A stretch of DNA of 64,000 nucleotides from Rhodospirillaceae bacterium BRH_c57. GTDB lineage: Bacteria > Pseudomonadota > Alphaproteobacteria > Rhodospirillales > Rhodospirillaceae. Every line of letters starts with the position of its first letter. Within the stretch, counting starts at the first letter, position 1. Of this stretch, positions 41,474 to 50,606 are shown piece by piece. The translations under genes were made by a program, and so were the position numbers. The notes beneath the pieces are model-generated. The model did not search any database, was not told where the DNA came from, and saw only the letters and a list, made by a program, of their open reading frames with translations. The stretch spans positions 39,507 through 103,506 of the forward strand of contig LAEA01000152.1 of NCBI GenBank assembly GCA_000961745.1. The letters run 5' to 3'.

Positions 41474-42590
41474 CAGCGTCTGACGGATCATCCAGCGCAG
41501 TGTCCTTCTTGTTCGCCGGTGACGGCGCTTCATCATGCGCGCCAACGGTTGAGAGGAAGCGCTCACGAATCTCTGGGGTTCCAGTTGCCCAATCCAGTAA
41601 CCCCACAGCCTCTTCGGCCATGCGGCGCCATTTTGGTCCTCGTTCGCGCATTTCGGTCCAGAGATCTTGAAGTTCGTAAGGGCGCTGCTCAACCAGGACG
41701 CCAAGCAACTCGCCCGCCTGCCGCAGGTCTTTCAGCGCCTTCGCTTGGCTTTGCTCTGTCTTAATCCGCATGCGGCTGACGATGAGCTTGTGCAAGGCGT
41801 ACCGCTCCGGTGCCGGAACATTGATGGCGATTCCGCCGCCATAAAGTACAACAGCTTTAACCTCCTGGTAGATTAGGAAATCAAGGAAGCGAAGCGGCTG
41901 AGCCTCGACCTGAAGGGCAGGAAGCGCTACCGGGGTTTCGTCATCCGGTCCACGATTAGGCGCCAGAATATCGACGCGGAATTCGTTGCCGATGGCGTAA
42001 TGGGTGGCGTGGCGTCCGTCTATAGGATGCGGGACAGCTTCGAACCGCGGATCGACTTCCTTGAGAATATCGCCGAAAGGAAGATGAACCTGGTCGCCAA
42101 CGGCGATTGAGATGCTCGGGAATTGTGCGAGATCAAGATCATCGGTCATAGCGTTGCGATTGGCGAGTAGGACGCCGAGTAGGCCGGAATAGGTTTGATA
42201 GGCGGCTGTGCCAACCACGACTGCACGCAAGCGGAATACCCCAGCGTCAGCAAGCGCCTCCAGGATACGTCCCGTTCGTGCGTCGGGGCCGCGCAGTCCG
42301 GTCCGCTGGAGCGACGTCAGCATCATGCGCCGCTCACGGAAACTTGCCTTGGCTTGGCGGTGTTTGAGGATCTGTTGTTGAAGCTCTGGAGTGTCAGGCC
42401 CCACATAACGATCTCTGCGCTTGCCATGCTCGTCCGTACCAGACCGAAAATACCAATAGTTCCGGCCGTTGGCTGTCTTTGTAAAAAAGCTGCCGGAAAC
42501 CGGGAAGTCCGCAATGAGGCGGTCCATCGAGCAGCGCTCGACCAGTTCCGCGTACATCGTCTGGATTGGTAGGGGGAGGTTCTGAGCCAT
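41457..42590 (-). CDS. GSU2403-type nucleotidyltransferase-fold protein
   Basis: 377 residues from the ATG reading MAQNLPLPIQ (SD AAGGAT). The first part includes FFTKTANGRNYWYFRSGTDEHGKRRDRYVG and a helical region (LQQQILKHRQAKASFRERRMML). The core has VVVGTAAYQTYSGLLGV and NAMTDDLDLAQF, a G-[ST]...DDLD nucleotidyltransferase signature, then ILAPNRG and YALHKLIVSRMR. This architecture is known from GSU2403-family proteins on mobile elements. Related AbiEii-type NTases act as toxins in phage defence; that role here is inference. It is controlled by twin palindromic operators at 42601. Confidence 0.75.
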   Translation of the reverse strand: MAQNLPLPIQTMYAELVERCSMDRLIADFPVSGSFFTKTANGRNYWYFRSGTDEHGKRRDRYVGPDTPELQQQILKHRQAKASFRERRMMLTSLQRTGLRGPDARTGRILEALADAGVFRLRAVVVGTAAYQTYSGLLGVLLANRNAMTDDLDLAQFPSISIAVGDQVHLPFGDILKEVDPRFEAVPHPIDGRHATHYAIGNEFRVDILAPNRGPDDETPVALPALQVEAQPLRFLDFLIYQEVKAVVLYGGGIAINVPAPERYALHKLIVSRMRIKTEQSQAKALKDLRQAGELLGVLVEQRPYELQDLWTEMRERGPKWRRMAEEAVGLLDWATGTPEIRERFLSTVGAHDEAPSPANKKDTALDDPSDAGGMEP

Positions 42591-42600
42591 CGCATCTATC

Positions 42601-42668
42601 CTTGGAGACAATTCTCATGCTGTCTCCAAGTTACGTGCTTTGGAGACAGTGTTCAATACGTCTCCAAT
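42601..42668 (-). promoter_or_regulatory. Twin palindromic operators overlapping a promoter
   Basis: Two inverted repeats with identical geometry, TTGGAGAC-N12-GTCTCCAA, at 42602-42629 and 42640-42668; the first is perfect for 10 bp per arm. On the minus strand TTGAAC, 17 bp, TAACTT form a promoter that both operators overlap. Tight repression of the nucleotidyltransferase is expected. The regulator is not in the window or not recognised. Confidence 0.8.
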
Positions 42669-42968
42669 AGTTTCTCCGGAGGCAAGCCGTTTCAACGATG
42701 GTGGATCGCCCTGACCGGCCGACGGTACAGCAGAACGCCCTCGCTGGCCGTCGTGGAGCTGCGAAGGTTCGACCAGGTACAGTCGGACTTATGGATTTTC
42801 ATCTGCCCCAATTTCGCCGAGTCTGAAAACATACCTTTTCAAACTCGGCAACCCAGGTGTACAATCGTCTACGAACCGACGGAGACTGCCTCATGCGCCT
42901 GAGCCTAGCCTCAACTAGCAGGAACGCCCCAACTCCGCACTGCTCTGCGCTGCCTGGGGCCGAATTCC

Positions 42969-44003
42969 ATGGATGAGGAAAAGGTGGCCACAAGGGGCGA
43001 GGTCACGGTCTTCGCCAGACGGAGTGAAATTGACCCACTGCTCCTCGGGGCGGCGGAGTCTGCCAAACGATACGCCTCGTTGGCCTTCTCCGAGGGCACG
43101 CGGCGTGTCTACGCATCCGCATGGAAAGCGTTCGACGACTTCTGCACCGAGCAGGGCCTGCAAAGCCTGCCTGCCAGCGGGACAACGCTCTCTCTCTGGC
43201 TCGCCCTGTTGGCCGATATGGGAATGTCGCCAAGAACCCTCCACGTCAGGGGGGCCGCCGTGCGGGCGATGCACGTCAGCACGCGGAACCCTGATGGAAA
43301 GCCCTACGATAGTCCGACCGACACGGCTGAAGTAAAACTCGTCCTCAAGGGAATTCGCAGGGAGTCCGCGAGAATGGGGCAGACCCCCGAGCAGGCCGAC
43401 CCCGTGACCGCCGACCTCTTGCGAACGGTGGCTGGCGGCATCGGTCGGGGCTCGACGATGGGAATCAGGGACGCGGCCATCGTACTCCTCGGTTTTGCCT
43501 CGGCCATGCGGAGGGGGGAGATCGCCGCCATGCGGGTCGAGCACGTCATCCCCACCGACAAGGGTCTCCTGATCCGCATCCCACTGTCAAAGGGCGACCA
43601 GGAGGGCGAAGGCCAGGCTGTCGCCGTCCCTATGGCGAGGGATCCAGGTCTGTGCCCCGTCCGTGCCCTACGGGAGTGGCTCCAAATCTTGAGGAAGGAG
43701 AACATGCTGGAGGGAAGGGTCTTCCGTGAGATCACGACGGCAGACCGTATCCTGCCCGACAGCGAGGGGCTGACGCCGGAGAGCATCGGTCGCATCGTGA
43801 GGAAACGGGCGGACGCGGTCGGTCTCGAAGGCAGGATTACCGCCCATAGCCTCAGGGCAGGCTTCGCCACGTCCGCGTTGCTGAAAGGAGCACCCATTCC
43901 CAAGGTGCGAGATCACCTAAGGCACACCGACGTCGCCACCACCATGCGATACTTTCGCGACCTGGAACGGTTCCTCGATCATCCAGGGGAGGGCCTTCTT
44001 TGA
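42969..44003 (+). CDS. Tyrosine recombinase / phage-type integrase
   Basis: 344 residues. The N-terminal SAM-like core-binding domain (EGTRRVYASAWKAFDDFCTEQ) precedes a catalytic domain with Arg I in SAMRRGEIAAM, the H-x-x-R box in HSLRAGFATSA, the second His in DHLRHTDVATTM and the Tyr nucleophile in MRYF. All catalytic residues are present. It lies at the junction between the motif-regulated backbone and the accessory island, and is the likely agent of island integration. The gap 42669-42968 upstream holds no other gene I can support. Confidence 0.93.
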   Translation: MDEEKVATRGEVTVFARRSEIDPLLLGAAESAKRYASLAFSEGTRRVYASAWKAFDDFCTEQGLQSLPASGTTLSLWLALLADMGMSPRTLHVRGAAVRAMHVSTRNPDGKPYDSPTDTAEVKLVLKGIRRESARMGQTPEQADPVTADLLRTVAGGIGRGSTMGIRDAAIVLLGFASAMRRGEIAAMRVEHVIPTDKGLLIRIPLSKGDQEGEGQAVAVPMARDPGLCPVRALREWLQILRKENMLEGRVFREITTADRILPDSEGLTPESIGRIVRKRADAVGLEGRITAHSLRAGFATSALLKGAPIPKVRDHLRHTDVATTMRYFRDLERFLDHPGEGLL

Positions 44004-44219
44004 CTTGGACGCACAGCAGGCAAAAAACAGCCCGTAAAGTAGTGGCTCGGATGGACTGCCCCCGCGTTCACGACCTCAATGTTTCCTATCGTGTCGTCGT
44101 ATCTGGTGAGCGCGTTCGACGGATCACGGCGATTCCCCGGGTGGCCGACTTAAAAATCGTCGCCGTTGGTCAAGTCAGAATGCAAATGGCAGTTGATTTC
44201 GGTTATATAGAGGGTCGAA

Positions 44220-45080
44220 CTATTTTTTATTGTTGCCTGTCTTTGCCCATTGGAGAATGTCGTTGAAATTCAAGCTTGATTTTCCATGCAAGAACTTGTT
44301 TGCATAAGCATCGAACGTCTCTCTGCGCGGCGGAGCCACTTTCTTTGCGAAGCTTCGAACGGCTTTGACATTCGGGGTTTTCCCTGATCTGCGGACCTCA
44401 TCGAGCACCGTCGCAACAAGACGGTCTTGTCGCGTCCTTAATCCCTTGCCGACGCCGTGTTTCTTCAAAAGGCGGCCCCACATAACGGCGAAAAATTTCT
44501 CCGCGAGAAATTGCTTAAACTGTTCGTCGAGCTGGGCCATCGCGAGCTCCAACTGCCCAGTTCGATACAGGATTTTATAGAACTCTATCATCTGGCTGCC
44601 AAAGACCCCAGCCGGCACGATCTCCTGCGACCCTATCAAGAAGCAAAACGGACACGGCTGATTGATGGTGAGCGGCATTAGCGCATAGAAACCTTGGCAG
44701 GTCGCCATGACCACGCCGGTATTGTTCTTGGTGATGATATTGATCCTCGACAGGAGATCGAATAACTCAGCCCATGACACCCGCTCTTGGTCGTCGCCAA
44801 CCCCCAATCCCATCACTTTGTCGCCATGGCACTCAAGATGAATGATCGGCCGTAAGCCAGTTTCACAGGCCGGGACCAGGCAAGCCAGAAACGCAATCAG
44901 TTCCTGCCTATTGCTCACTTTCTCAAGGTGAACAAGCGTTTCCTGACCTTCAGAGGCCATTTGGAAGTCCAGTAGGTCTTCATGCAGCCGCCGCGCTGTC
45001 TGCAAATCGGTCGATTTTAGGCCATCGACGATGATGATCGCATTATTGGCGAACTGGGTTTCGAACTTAAGATGAGACAT
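44220..45080 (-). CDS. CHAT/caspase-like putative protease
   Basis: 286 residues; AAGGAGGGG ribosome site. The central region has IIHLECHGD with His85 in a C-H-G setting, and 40 residues later VVMATCQGF with Cys128. A strand-H-G and strand-C pair at this spacing is the His-Cys dyad of CHAT/caspase-like peptidases. The N-terminus is an alpha/beta lead-in (AIIIVDGLKSTDL), and the C-terminal 100 residues are helical and basic. Such proteases act as effectors in bacterial defence systems. No adjacent sensor gene on the same strand is evident. Codon and base use are AT-richer than in the backbone, pointing to acquisition. Confidence 0.6.
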   Translation of the reverse strand: MSHLKFETQFANNAIIIVDGLKSTDLQTARRLHEDLLDFQMASEGQETLVHLEKVSNRQELIAFLACLVPACETGLRPIIHLECHGDKVMGLGVGDDQERVSWAELFDLLSRINIITKNNTGVVMATCQGFYALMPLTINQPCPFCFLIGSQEIVPAGVFGSQMIEFYKILYRTGQLELAMAQLDEQFKQFLAEKFFAVMWGRLLKKHGVGKGLRTRQDRLVATVLDEVRRSGKTPNVKAVRSFAKKVAPPRRETFDAYANKFLHGKSSLNFNDILQWAKTGNNKK

Positions 45081-45508
45081 GGGGCCCCTCCTTTATGGGC
45101 GGTCGGCTTGCGTGGCTATTCTAAGTGCTGCTTCTTCCTACCTGCGTTAGAACAAGCTGTCGAACGCAGTGATCGGGCGATCAGAACAGGTATTTGCACC
45201 ATAACCTTCGGTTGCAGGAACGATTGATCGACCTTGGGTTGGCGTTCCGGCAAGGTACGTTTTCGGGAATCGGCGTGGACCTAGGGGTATGAGTCGCAAC
45301 GGAATGAAATGGCAACTCGCACAACCGTTCCAGTACAACCGCGCTGGGTCGAATAGGAAGGGAGGCTATCGGTTTTAGCCGCCGACGTTGATTGTAATTC
45401 TTGACCGCATCCCATGGAGGGGGCTTCCTCGCCTCCCTAAAATCTGCGATCATCTGCAGAAAATAGGGTTATTTTCTCGGTCTACGTCAGTGCAAAGGGG
45501 GGCCACGG
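45081..45508. other. Intergenic region between divergent genes
   Basis: 428 bases with no convincing coding frame; it should hold the promoters of the divergent 44220-45080 and 45509-47080 genes. I see no repeats. Confidence 0.4.
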
Positions 45509-47080
45509 ATGGGTGCTCGATTCGAACTCCGTCATGCAAACTTGATGGCCTACGTTACCTCAAGATCGTACGGCGCTCCTAGAAGTCAGCACCATGACTT
45601 ACGCGATTTTCTGCTCGCCCTTCGGTATCAAGCAACAGAATTTCTTATTCCAGAACCTGGTTTCGAACCCTGGCCCGAGTATGTGTCGGATATTGCAGGG
45701 AGAGCACTGAAAGAACTGGAAGAGGGACAACGCCTGGAAAAAAACGCAATCATCTCCGGGGGTGCCGTTGAGCGTTTGTTGGAGGAACTTCGAACAGAGC
45801 TATCGAAGTATTCTCTGTTTGCGCTTGCCATCGGTAAATCAGCCCAAATTAGGCGAGTAGCAGAGGAGATCGCACGTGAGCCACTCTATGGCCAATTACT
45901 AGTTCTCATTCCAGACTACCGTGAAAAAAACTCAAATTTCGAAGTCTTGGACCCAATTCCAGCATTCTCTGTGGCTCTACATGCAGCTTCTGATTGGCCT
46001 GGAATGGCGTTTTGGACGCCTAACGGGACGAGTGCTTTCGTGCCAATGGGGGCGCTCGAAGGATTGGGGCCTGAGTTGCGTCAAGCGTCCGAAGAGAGGA
46101 TCGATCACTCTCGCCGACGTTCCTGGTTTCCGGAATTTGGTTGGGTTGGAACATTTGACCCCTTAATCAAATCGTGGTCTGAAAGATACAAAACAAAGAC
46201 ACGAAGGCTTCTTCACCTAAGCGATCTTCATTTCGGCACGACGCATGCTACAGAAAATCAGCCACTGCTAGACGCGGAATTAAGTGAGGTAGTAAGGTCT
46301 GTTCAGCGGGTTGTTATCACAGGGGATCTCCTGGACTCACCAAAGCCGGATTATTTTCAAAGATTTATAGCATTCAAAGGTGCACTAACTCGCCTGTCGG
46401 GCGGGAAAGAACCAATATCAATTACCGGAAATCATGATCAAAGATGGAGGGGGATACTTGGAGAAAAATATCGACAGGTAGTGAATTTAAAATCTAGCGG
46501 CGTCGAATTGGATGAAGACACCGAAATGGTGTTCATTATGCTGAACTCATCAGTCAAAGGGTCATTCGCTCGCGGGTGTATAACGTCTTCCCAATTCAAG
46601 CGCGTGGCGTCGGATTTCAGGTCGCTTACAGCAGCGCGCTCAGACGTAAAGCGCTTTCTGCCAGTCGTTCTCGTTCATCACCACCCCTTCTCGTTCGACC
46701 TTCCCCCTGATACTTTCCTGCAAAGGGTGCTTTCCTGGCTTGGCCTGCGTGAGGAGACGCTACTGGAATTGAAGGACGCAGATGATTTGCATCGATGGTG
46801 CCTTGATTGGGGCTTCCCGACCATCCTGCACGGACACAAACACAAGAGACGTTACATCTCGAAACCCATAACACACGATGGCCGGACGATGGAATTGACA
46901 GCAATTGGATGCGGCAGTTCACTTGGAGCAGAGGGGTCGCCTGTCTCCTATAATTTGCTCGAATGGAATTCTGATCGCGAGCTATGGGTTGCTTCGTTCT
47001 TTGAAAGCATCAATGGAGGAGCTTTCCGTGAAGTTGGCCTATCGGTGTCACCTGAAAGATCTGGCATCTCAGGGCAATGA
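45509..47080 (+). CDS. Calcineurin-like metallophosphoesterase with N-terminal extension
   Basis: 523 residues; AGGGGGG before the ATG. The first 235 residues are a separate domain without recognised family, in part alpha/beta (LYGQLLVLIPDYREKNSNF). The C-terminal phosphoesterase shows LLHLSDLHFG, VVITGDLLDS, ISITGNHDQRW, VVLVHHHPFSF and ILHGHKHKRR, all metal ligands present. It resembles 3',5'-cNMP phosphodiesterases (CpdA-like) in motif spacing. It is AT-rich compared with the backbone. In a defence island it might degrade a nucleotide signal or DNA; this is inference. Confidence 0.8.
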   Translation: MGARFELRHANLMAYVTSRSYGAPRSQHHDLRDFLLALRYQATEFLIPEPGFEPWPEYVSDIAGRALKELEEGQRLEKNAIISGGAVERLLEELRTELSKYSLFALAIGKSAQIRRVAEEIAREPLYGQLLVLIPDYREKNSNFEVLDPIPAFSVALHAASDWPGMAFWTPNGTSAFVPMGALEGLGPELRQASEERIDHSRRRSWFPEFGWVGTFDPLIKSWSERYKTKTRRLLHLSDLHFGTTHATENQPLLDAELSEVVRSVQRVVITGDLLDSPKPDYFQRFIAFKGALTRLSGGKEPISITGNHDQRWRGILGEKYRQVVNLKSSGVELDEDTEMVFIMLNSSVKGSFARGCITSSQFKRVASDFRSLTAARSDVKRFLPVVLVHHHPFSFDLPPDTFLQRVLSWLGLREETLLELKDADDLHRWCLDWGFPTILHGHKHKRRYISKPITHDGRTMELTAIGCGSSLGAEGSPVSYNLLEWNSDRELWVASFFESINGGAFREVGLSVSPERSGISGQ

Positions 47081-47699
47081 AGGTGTTGCCGACATTCATT
47101 GTTGACGCACAGAACAAAGTTAATAACGCCGTACCAATCCCGAGAAGCCGCCTCGTCCGGGATTGAGTCGTCCAAAATGGATGGCCTATTGTCGTCTCGT
47201 CCGAACCCAATCTCCTGCGACACCGAGACCGAGGCCAGTGGCGCAGACCTCAATCAGTTGTTGACCTGGGCTCCAATGCATAAGCATCAATTGCCTTTTG
47301 CGGTCGTTGAGAAAGATTTTAAGTCTCATAACGCGTGTTGTCGGGTCTCTCTTCTCGATGTGGTCGAAGCTGATCAACAGCAGTTTCCACACATCCAGAA
47401 TAGTAAGTTCCTGGCCTTTAACGGGAATAAAAAATTCATGTCTCATAAGGACGCCCGCGCGAAAAAGTTCAAATCAGCATCGAACCGAGATAATAGGTTT
47501 CTCTGTTTCAGTTGCCCTGGTCTGAGTTTATGCCAAAATGTCGAAGTCTTAGGAAAACAACTTCAGTTCACTCTGGCTGTGCGTTGCTGCGAACCTAACC
47601 GTATTGGCAAGCTGCCCCTCCTTCTCACAGGCCTGAATGGCATCTGCACAGTAACAAGGCAGAACCGGCTGGAAATAACAGTAGTGGGATAACCCATAT
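47081..47699. other. Gene-poor, likely decayed mobile-element region
   Basis: 619 bases with only short open frames on both strands and no match I can defend. It is adjacent to the IS630 remnant and probably contains decayed insertion-sequence DNA. Confidence 0.4.
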
Positions 47700-48083
47700 T
47701 CAATGCGAGAGTTCGTTACTTTTGTAGCCGATAAATTTCCAGCTTATTTTTTGTCTCATACCAGCGGCATTAAACATTGACCTCTGCCCATTTTCTAGCT
47801 GCGATTGATCGGATGCGGTGAAGGGCGGGGAATTTTTTTTAAAAGCCTCTTGGGCGTCTTCATCCTTCTTCGGATGATAGGAACGCGACGACAAGCGGCT
47901 GAAGCCGAGTTGCCGCAGAATGGTGCCTACGGTGCGTTCGGCCAGTTCCACGGCAAAGCGCTCCCGGATGACGGCCTGCAAATCGACCCGACGCCAGCGG
48001 ACCACCCCATGGACGGCCAGATCAGGGCCCTTGCGGACGATCTCGGCCAGTTCCGCCTTCTGCTCCACCGTCAGCCGGGGCTT
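47700..48083 (-). pseudogene. IS630-family transposase remnant
   Basis: The frame reads KPRLTVEQKAELAEIVRKGPD, then RRVDLQAVIRERFAVELAERTVGTILRQLGFSRLSSRSYHPKKDEDAQEAFKKN, the winged-HTH N-terminal domain of IS630 transposases (each part quoted in order). It then loses similarity, and the DDE catalytic domain is absent. No standard start remains (the first GTG is at 48068). It is a truncated leftover. Confidence 0.75.
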
Positions 48084-48120
48084 ATTTCTACATGCGTCAC
48101 CCCACTCTGTGCCGAATATC

Positions 48121-49101
48121 CTACACGCTCGCCCGCTTCCTCCGCGCCGTCAGCTTCTGTGCCACATCCGCGTCATGCAGGGCGACCGGGCCGTCGAAAC
48201 GCAGATGGTAGGCGACCGGCGGCCCGACCTCGACGTCTGGATTTCCCCATTGCAAAACGCGTTGGGTCGCCCAGTTAGCCGGGATGTCGAGTACGCCGCC
48301 ATCAACCTTCTCCTTCGGCCTGACCGGGCAGAACAGCGGCAGTCCGGTTTCGCGCAGCGCCGTGATGTCATACGGCAGCGGCTTTCCTGCCTTCAGGGCA
48401 CACATCGGATAGTTCGTGGAAAAAAGTTGGTCAGGCGACAGCAGGATCGCGGGGGGGCGACCATCGGCGTTACCGGCAAGCCAGACTTGCTCCGTGGCAG
48501 CCGTCGAAGCGTTCCCTGTGGCAGCCGACGTGATCCGCCAGTAGCGGCTGGCACCGTCGCGAATTAGGTCTTTGAGCCAAACCAGCCCATAACCGATCAC
48601 GGATTCCGGACGGACATCGATCACCAGAACGTCCATACCCGCCACCCGAAGGCGGTCCATGCGTTCGCTGCCAAGCAGTCCGGCGGCCGTAATTTCGACG
48701 ACGAACGAGATGTCCGTCCCTTTGTCAGGTCGGACCACCAGGCGGTCAACGATGAGCCCATCGGCAAGCTTCTCGCCCAAAGCACGCTCGACAATTTTTG
48801 CTGCCCTGGCGGACGGAAGGTCTATGCGATCCAGGTGTTCCAGAGCGGAGCGGATGACACGCACGGCCAACCGATGGTGGGTCGCTTGCACCGCTTCCGA
48901 CCAACTGCCGCCGAGGTTAGACAGCGAGCACTGTGCCGCACCGTCATAGTGGGCAAAGTGATGGGTCTTTTTAGGTCCCTTGTGGGCCTCCAGAACCCTG
49001 CCACATTCGGGGCAGGTGCATTCAGCGGCAAGACCCGTGGGAACGGCGTCAACTGATACAAGGCTGCCTTGGTGCATGGCCCACGCGATCTTGACGTCCA
49101 T
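48121..49101 (-). CDS. CoiA-like protein (competence-type putative nuclease)
   Basis: 326 residues from the ATG after GGAGGGGCAG. The N-terminal zinc-binding region (CTCPECGRVLEAHKGPKKTHHFAHYDG, quoted in two parts: CTCPECGRVLEAHKG and KKTHHFAHYDG) is characteristic of CoiA-like and related plasmid proteins. It is followed by HRLAVRVIRSALE and a possible restriction-like core (LIVDRLVVRPDKGTDISFVVEITAAG) with D and E residues in the D...E-x-T setting. CoiA helps process incoming DNA in competence; plasmid versions are uncharacterised. Probably DNA-acting. Confidence 0.65.
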   Translation of the reverse strand: MDVKIAWAMHQGSLVSVDAVPTGLAAECTCPECGRVLEAHKGPKKTHHFAHYDGAAQCSLSNLGGSWSEAVQATHHRLAVRVIRSALEHLDRIDLPSARAAKIVERALGEKLADGLIVDRLVVRPDKGTDISFVVEITAAGLLGSERMDRLRVAGMDVLVIDVRPESVIGYGLVWLKDLIRDGASRYWRITSAATGNASTAATEQVWLAGNADGRPPAILLSPDQLFSTNYPMCALKAGKPLPYDITALRETGLPLFCPVRPKEKVDGGVLDIPANWATQRVLQWGNPDVEVGPPVAYHLRFDGPVALHDADVAQKLTARRKRASV

Positions 49102-49614
49102 CTGCCCCTCCTGTTCTCTGCCAAGGGTGCCACCCTGCCCCACGGCTAGCGGCTGTGAGTCTCGACCCAAGCACCCGAATCCAGGCTGGTGTATCATCCA
49201 ACACAACTAACAGAAGATCTAGGAAGTTCTGGATCGATGAGCCACATCCTCGCTGCATCGGAGGCCTTCAAGTTTGCCGCGCCTTCCACAACTGCGATCG
49301 CGTACCACCTTGTGAACCTCCCTGATCTGGAAAAGCCAAGCAGGGAAAGACGGGTGCGATCCTGCAACGGGGGGGCCTATATTCGTCGCCGCTAGTCAAA
49401 TGGCAAAGGCATCGTGTGCAGGGTCATTGTGGCAGAAGGAGCCTGTCCAGCCGGGGTCTCGCCAGCCGTTGTAAAGGCTGCCGCCGTGGCGGAGATGGAG
49501 CGGCCTCGGTCTGAGGACACGCGACTGGAGCGTCAACTCTTCAAGGCCAGCAGAGCTGGTTGCATCCTCGAAGCGATGGCATCATCACAAATTTAATGTT
49601 CCGGGGGATGAAAG
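49102..49614. other. Intergenic region, no supported gene
   Basis: 513 bases between the CoiA-like and ParB-like genes. Short open frames (for example 49414-49596) lack ribosome sites and protein character. Confidence 0.4.
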
Positions 49615-50178
49615 GTGGACGATAAGGAATTGCAACGCCTGCTGACGATGGGAATGATCCCGTCAGAAATCAAACAGGTCCAAAAAGGCCATCGTACCGA
49701 GGACGACATTTTGGTGGACCGCCAGGTAAGGAATGATTCCTATCAATGGATTGGCGTGGCGCTTCAAGACTGGCCGCCATTTGAAGTGCGGTGGAACATC
49801 GACAAGGCTTCCCATCACCGCTCACTCGACGGGAAGAGCAGGGACGCCTTTGCCGCTGAATATCCCGATGTTATCGTCATGAAGGCCTGTCCTTACGAGA
49901 TCGTCGCAGCGCTGCCTGAGTCCAAGCGGCGTACCAAGGAGCCTTGGGAAGGGGATTTCCAAAACAAGACGGCGAAGGTGATCGCCGCATGGGTGAAAGA
50001 AATCGCCATTACTCCGCCGGTCCTGGTCTTGTTCAAGGACGGGGTGATGCTCGCCGGAGGTTGGCATCGGTTCCACGTCGCCATGAAGAGAAGCGTCCCC
50101 ACGGTCAAAGTTCTGGTCAGGAAATCGGAGATTTCCAACATCAGGCTCGCGGTACCCTCCCTTGCCCCCGCAGGATGA
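49615..50178 (+). CDS. ParB/sulfiredoxin-fold-like protein
   Basis: 187 residues from a GTG after GGGGGATGAAA. The C-terminal part ITPPVLVLFKDGVMLAGGWHRFHVAMKRSVPTVKVLV resembles the ParB N-terminal fold, where xxVLxDGxHRxxAA leads to the I-P-V-x-V strand. The N-terminal 90 residues (SYQWIGVALQDWPPFEVRW) are of unknown type. Stand-alone ParB-like domains act as nucleases, CTPases or DNA-binding proteins in mobile elements. No HTH is present, so a partition role is unlikely. Confidence 0.55.
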   Translation: MDDKELQRLLTMGMIPSEIKQVQKGHRTEDDILVDRQVRNDSYQWIGVALQDWPPFEVRWNIDKASHHRSLDGKSRDAFAAEYPDVIVMKACPYEIVAALPESKRRTKEPWEGDFQNKTAKVIAAWVKEIAITPPVLVLFKDGVMLAGGWHRFHVAMKRSVPTVKVLVRKSEISNIRLAVPSLAPAG

Positions 50179-50307
50179 TTAAGTCACATGAATTGTCCGT
50201 TTCAAGAATTCCATTAGTCTCCATCCCTTTAACCCGCAGGAAATGCGGGTTGCCTCTCCCCGCCTGATGTTCCTGATTTGTCCGGTTAACGTGGTTTTCT
50301 GCCCGTT

Positions 50308-50457
50308 CTATGTCGTAACCCGACCAAGGCGGCGTTCCACTTGACGCAGGACCAGGAGGCTGCTGTCCGAAGATAGATCTCCGTCATCAAAGCGAGCGAC
50401 CAGGGCCTTGTTCTTGATGGGTGACAAGCCCTCCAGGGACAGAGTAGATTCGCCCAT
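50308..50457 (-). pseudogene. IS1380-type transposase N-terminal remnant
   Basis: ALVARFDDGDLSSDSSLLVLRQVERRLG matches the start of IS1380 transposases (ARFDGG..SSDGG.LLLREVERRLG pattern) and then stops at a TGA-ended frame (GRVTT). Only about 50 codons remain. The rest of the 50179-50606 gap shows nothing further. Confidence 0.7.
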
Positions 50458-50606
50458 GGAGGGTGGGCGGCTCCTGTTTCTGGTCTCGACAACCGAAATA
50501 TAGGAAATATCAGGATCTGACGTTACACCCGCCATCCCTTGTGAATAATGCGAATTAAGAAACATTGTTCGGGGCAGCATTCTGTAGAGAATAAGGGGGG
50601 GGCTCC

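Noticed and set aside
47099-47692. 198-codon ORF on + and 87-codon ORF on - (47186-47446)
   Set aside because: Neither has a convincing ribosome site or protein-like pattern. The region is next to a decayed IS, so chance ORFs in AT-richer DNA are more likely.
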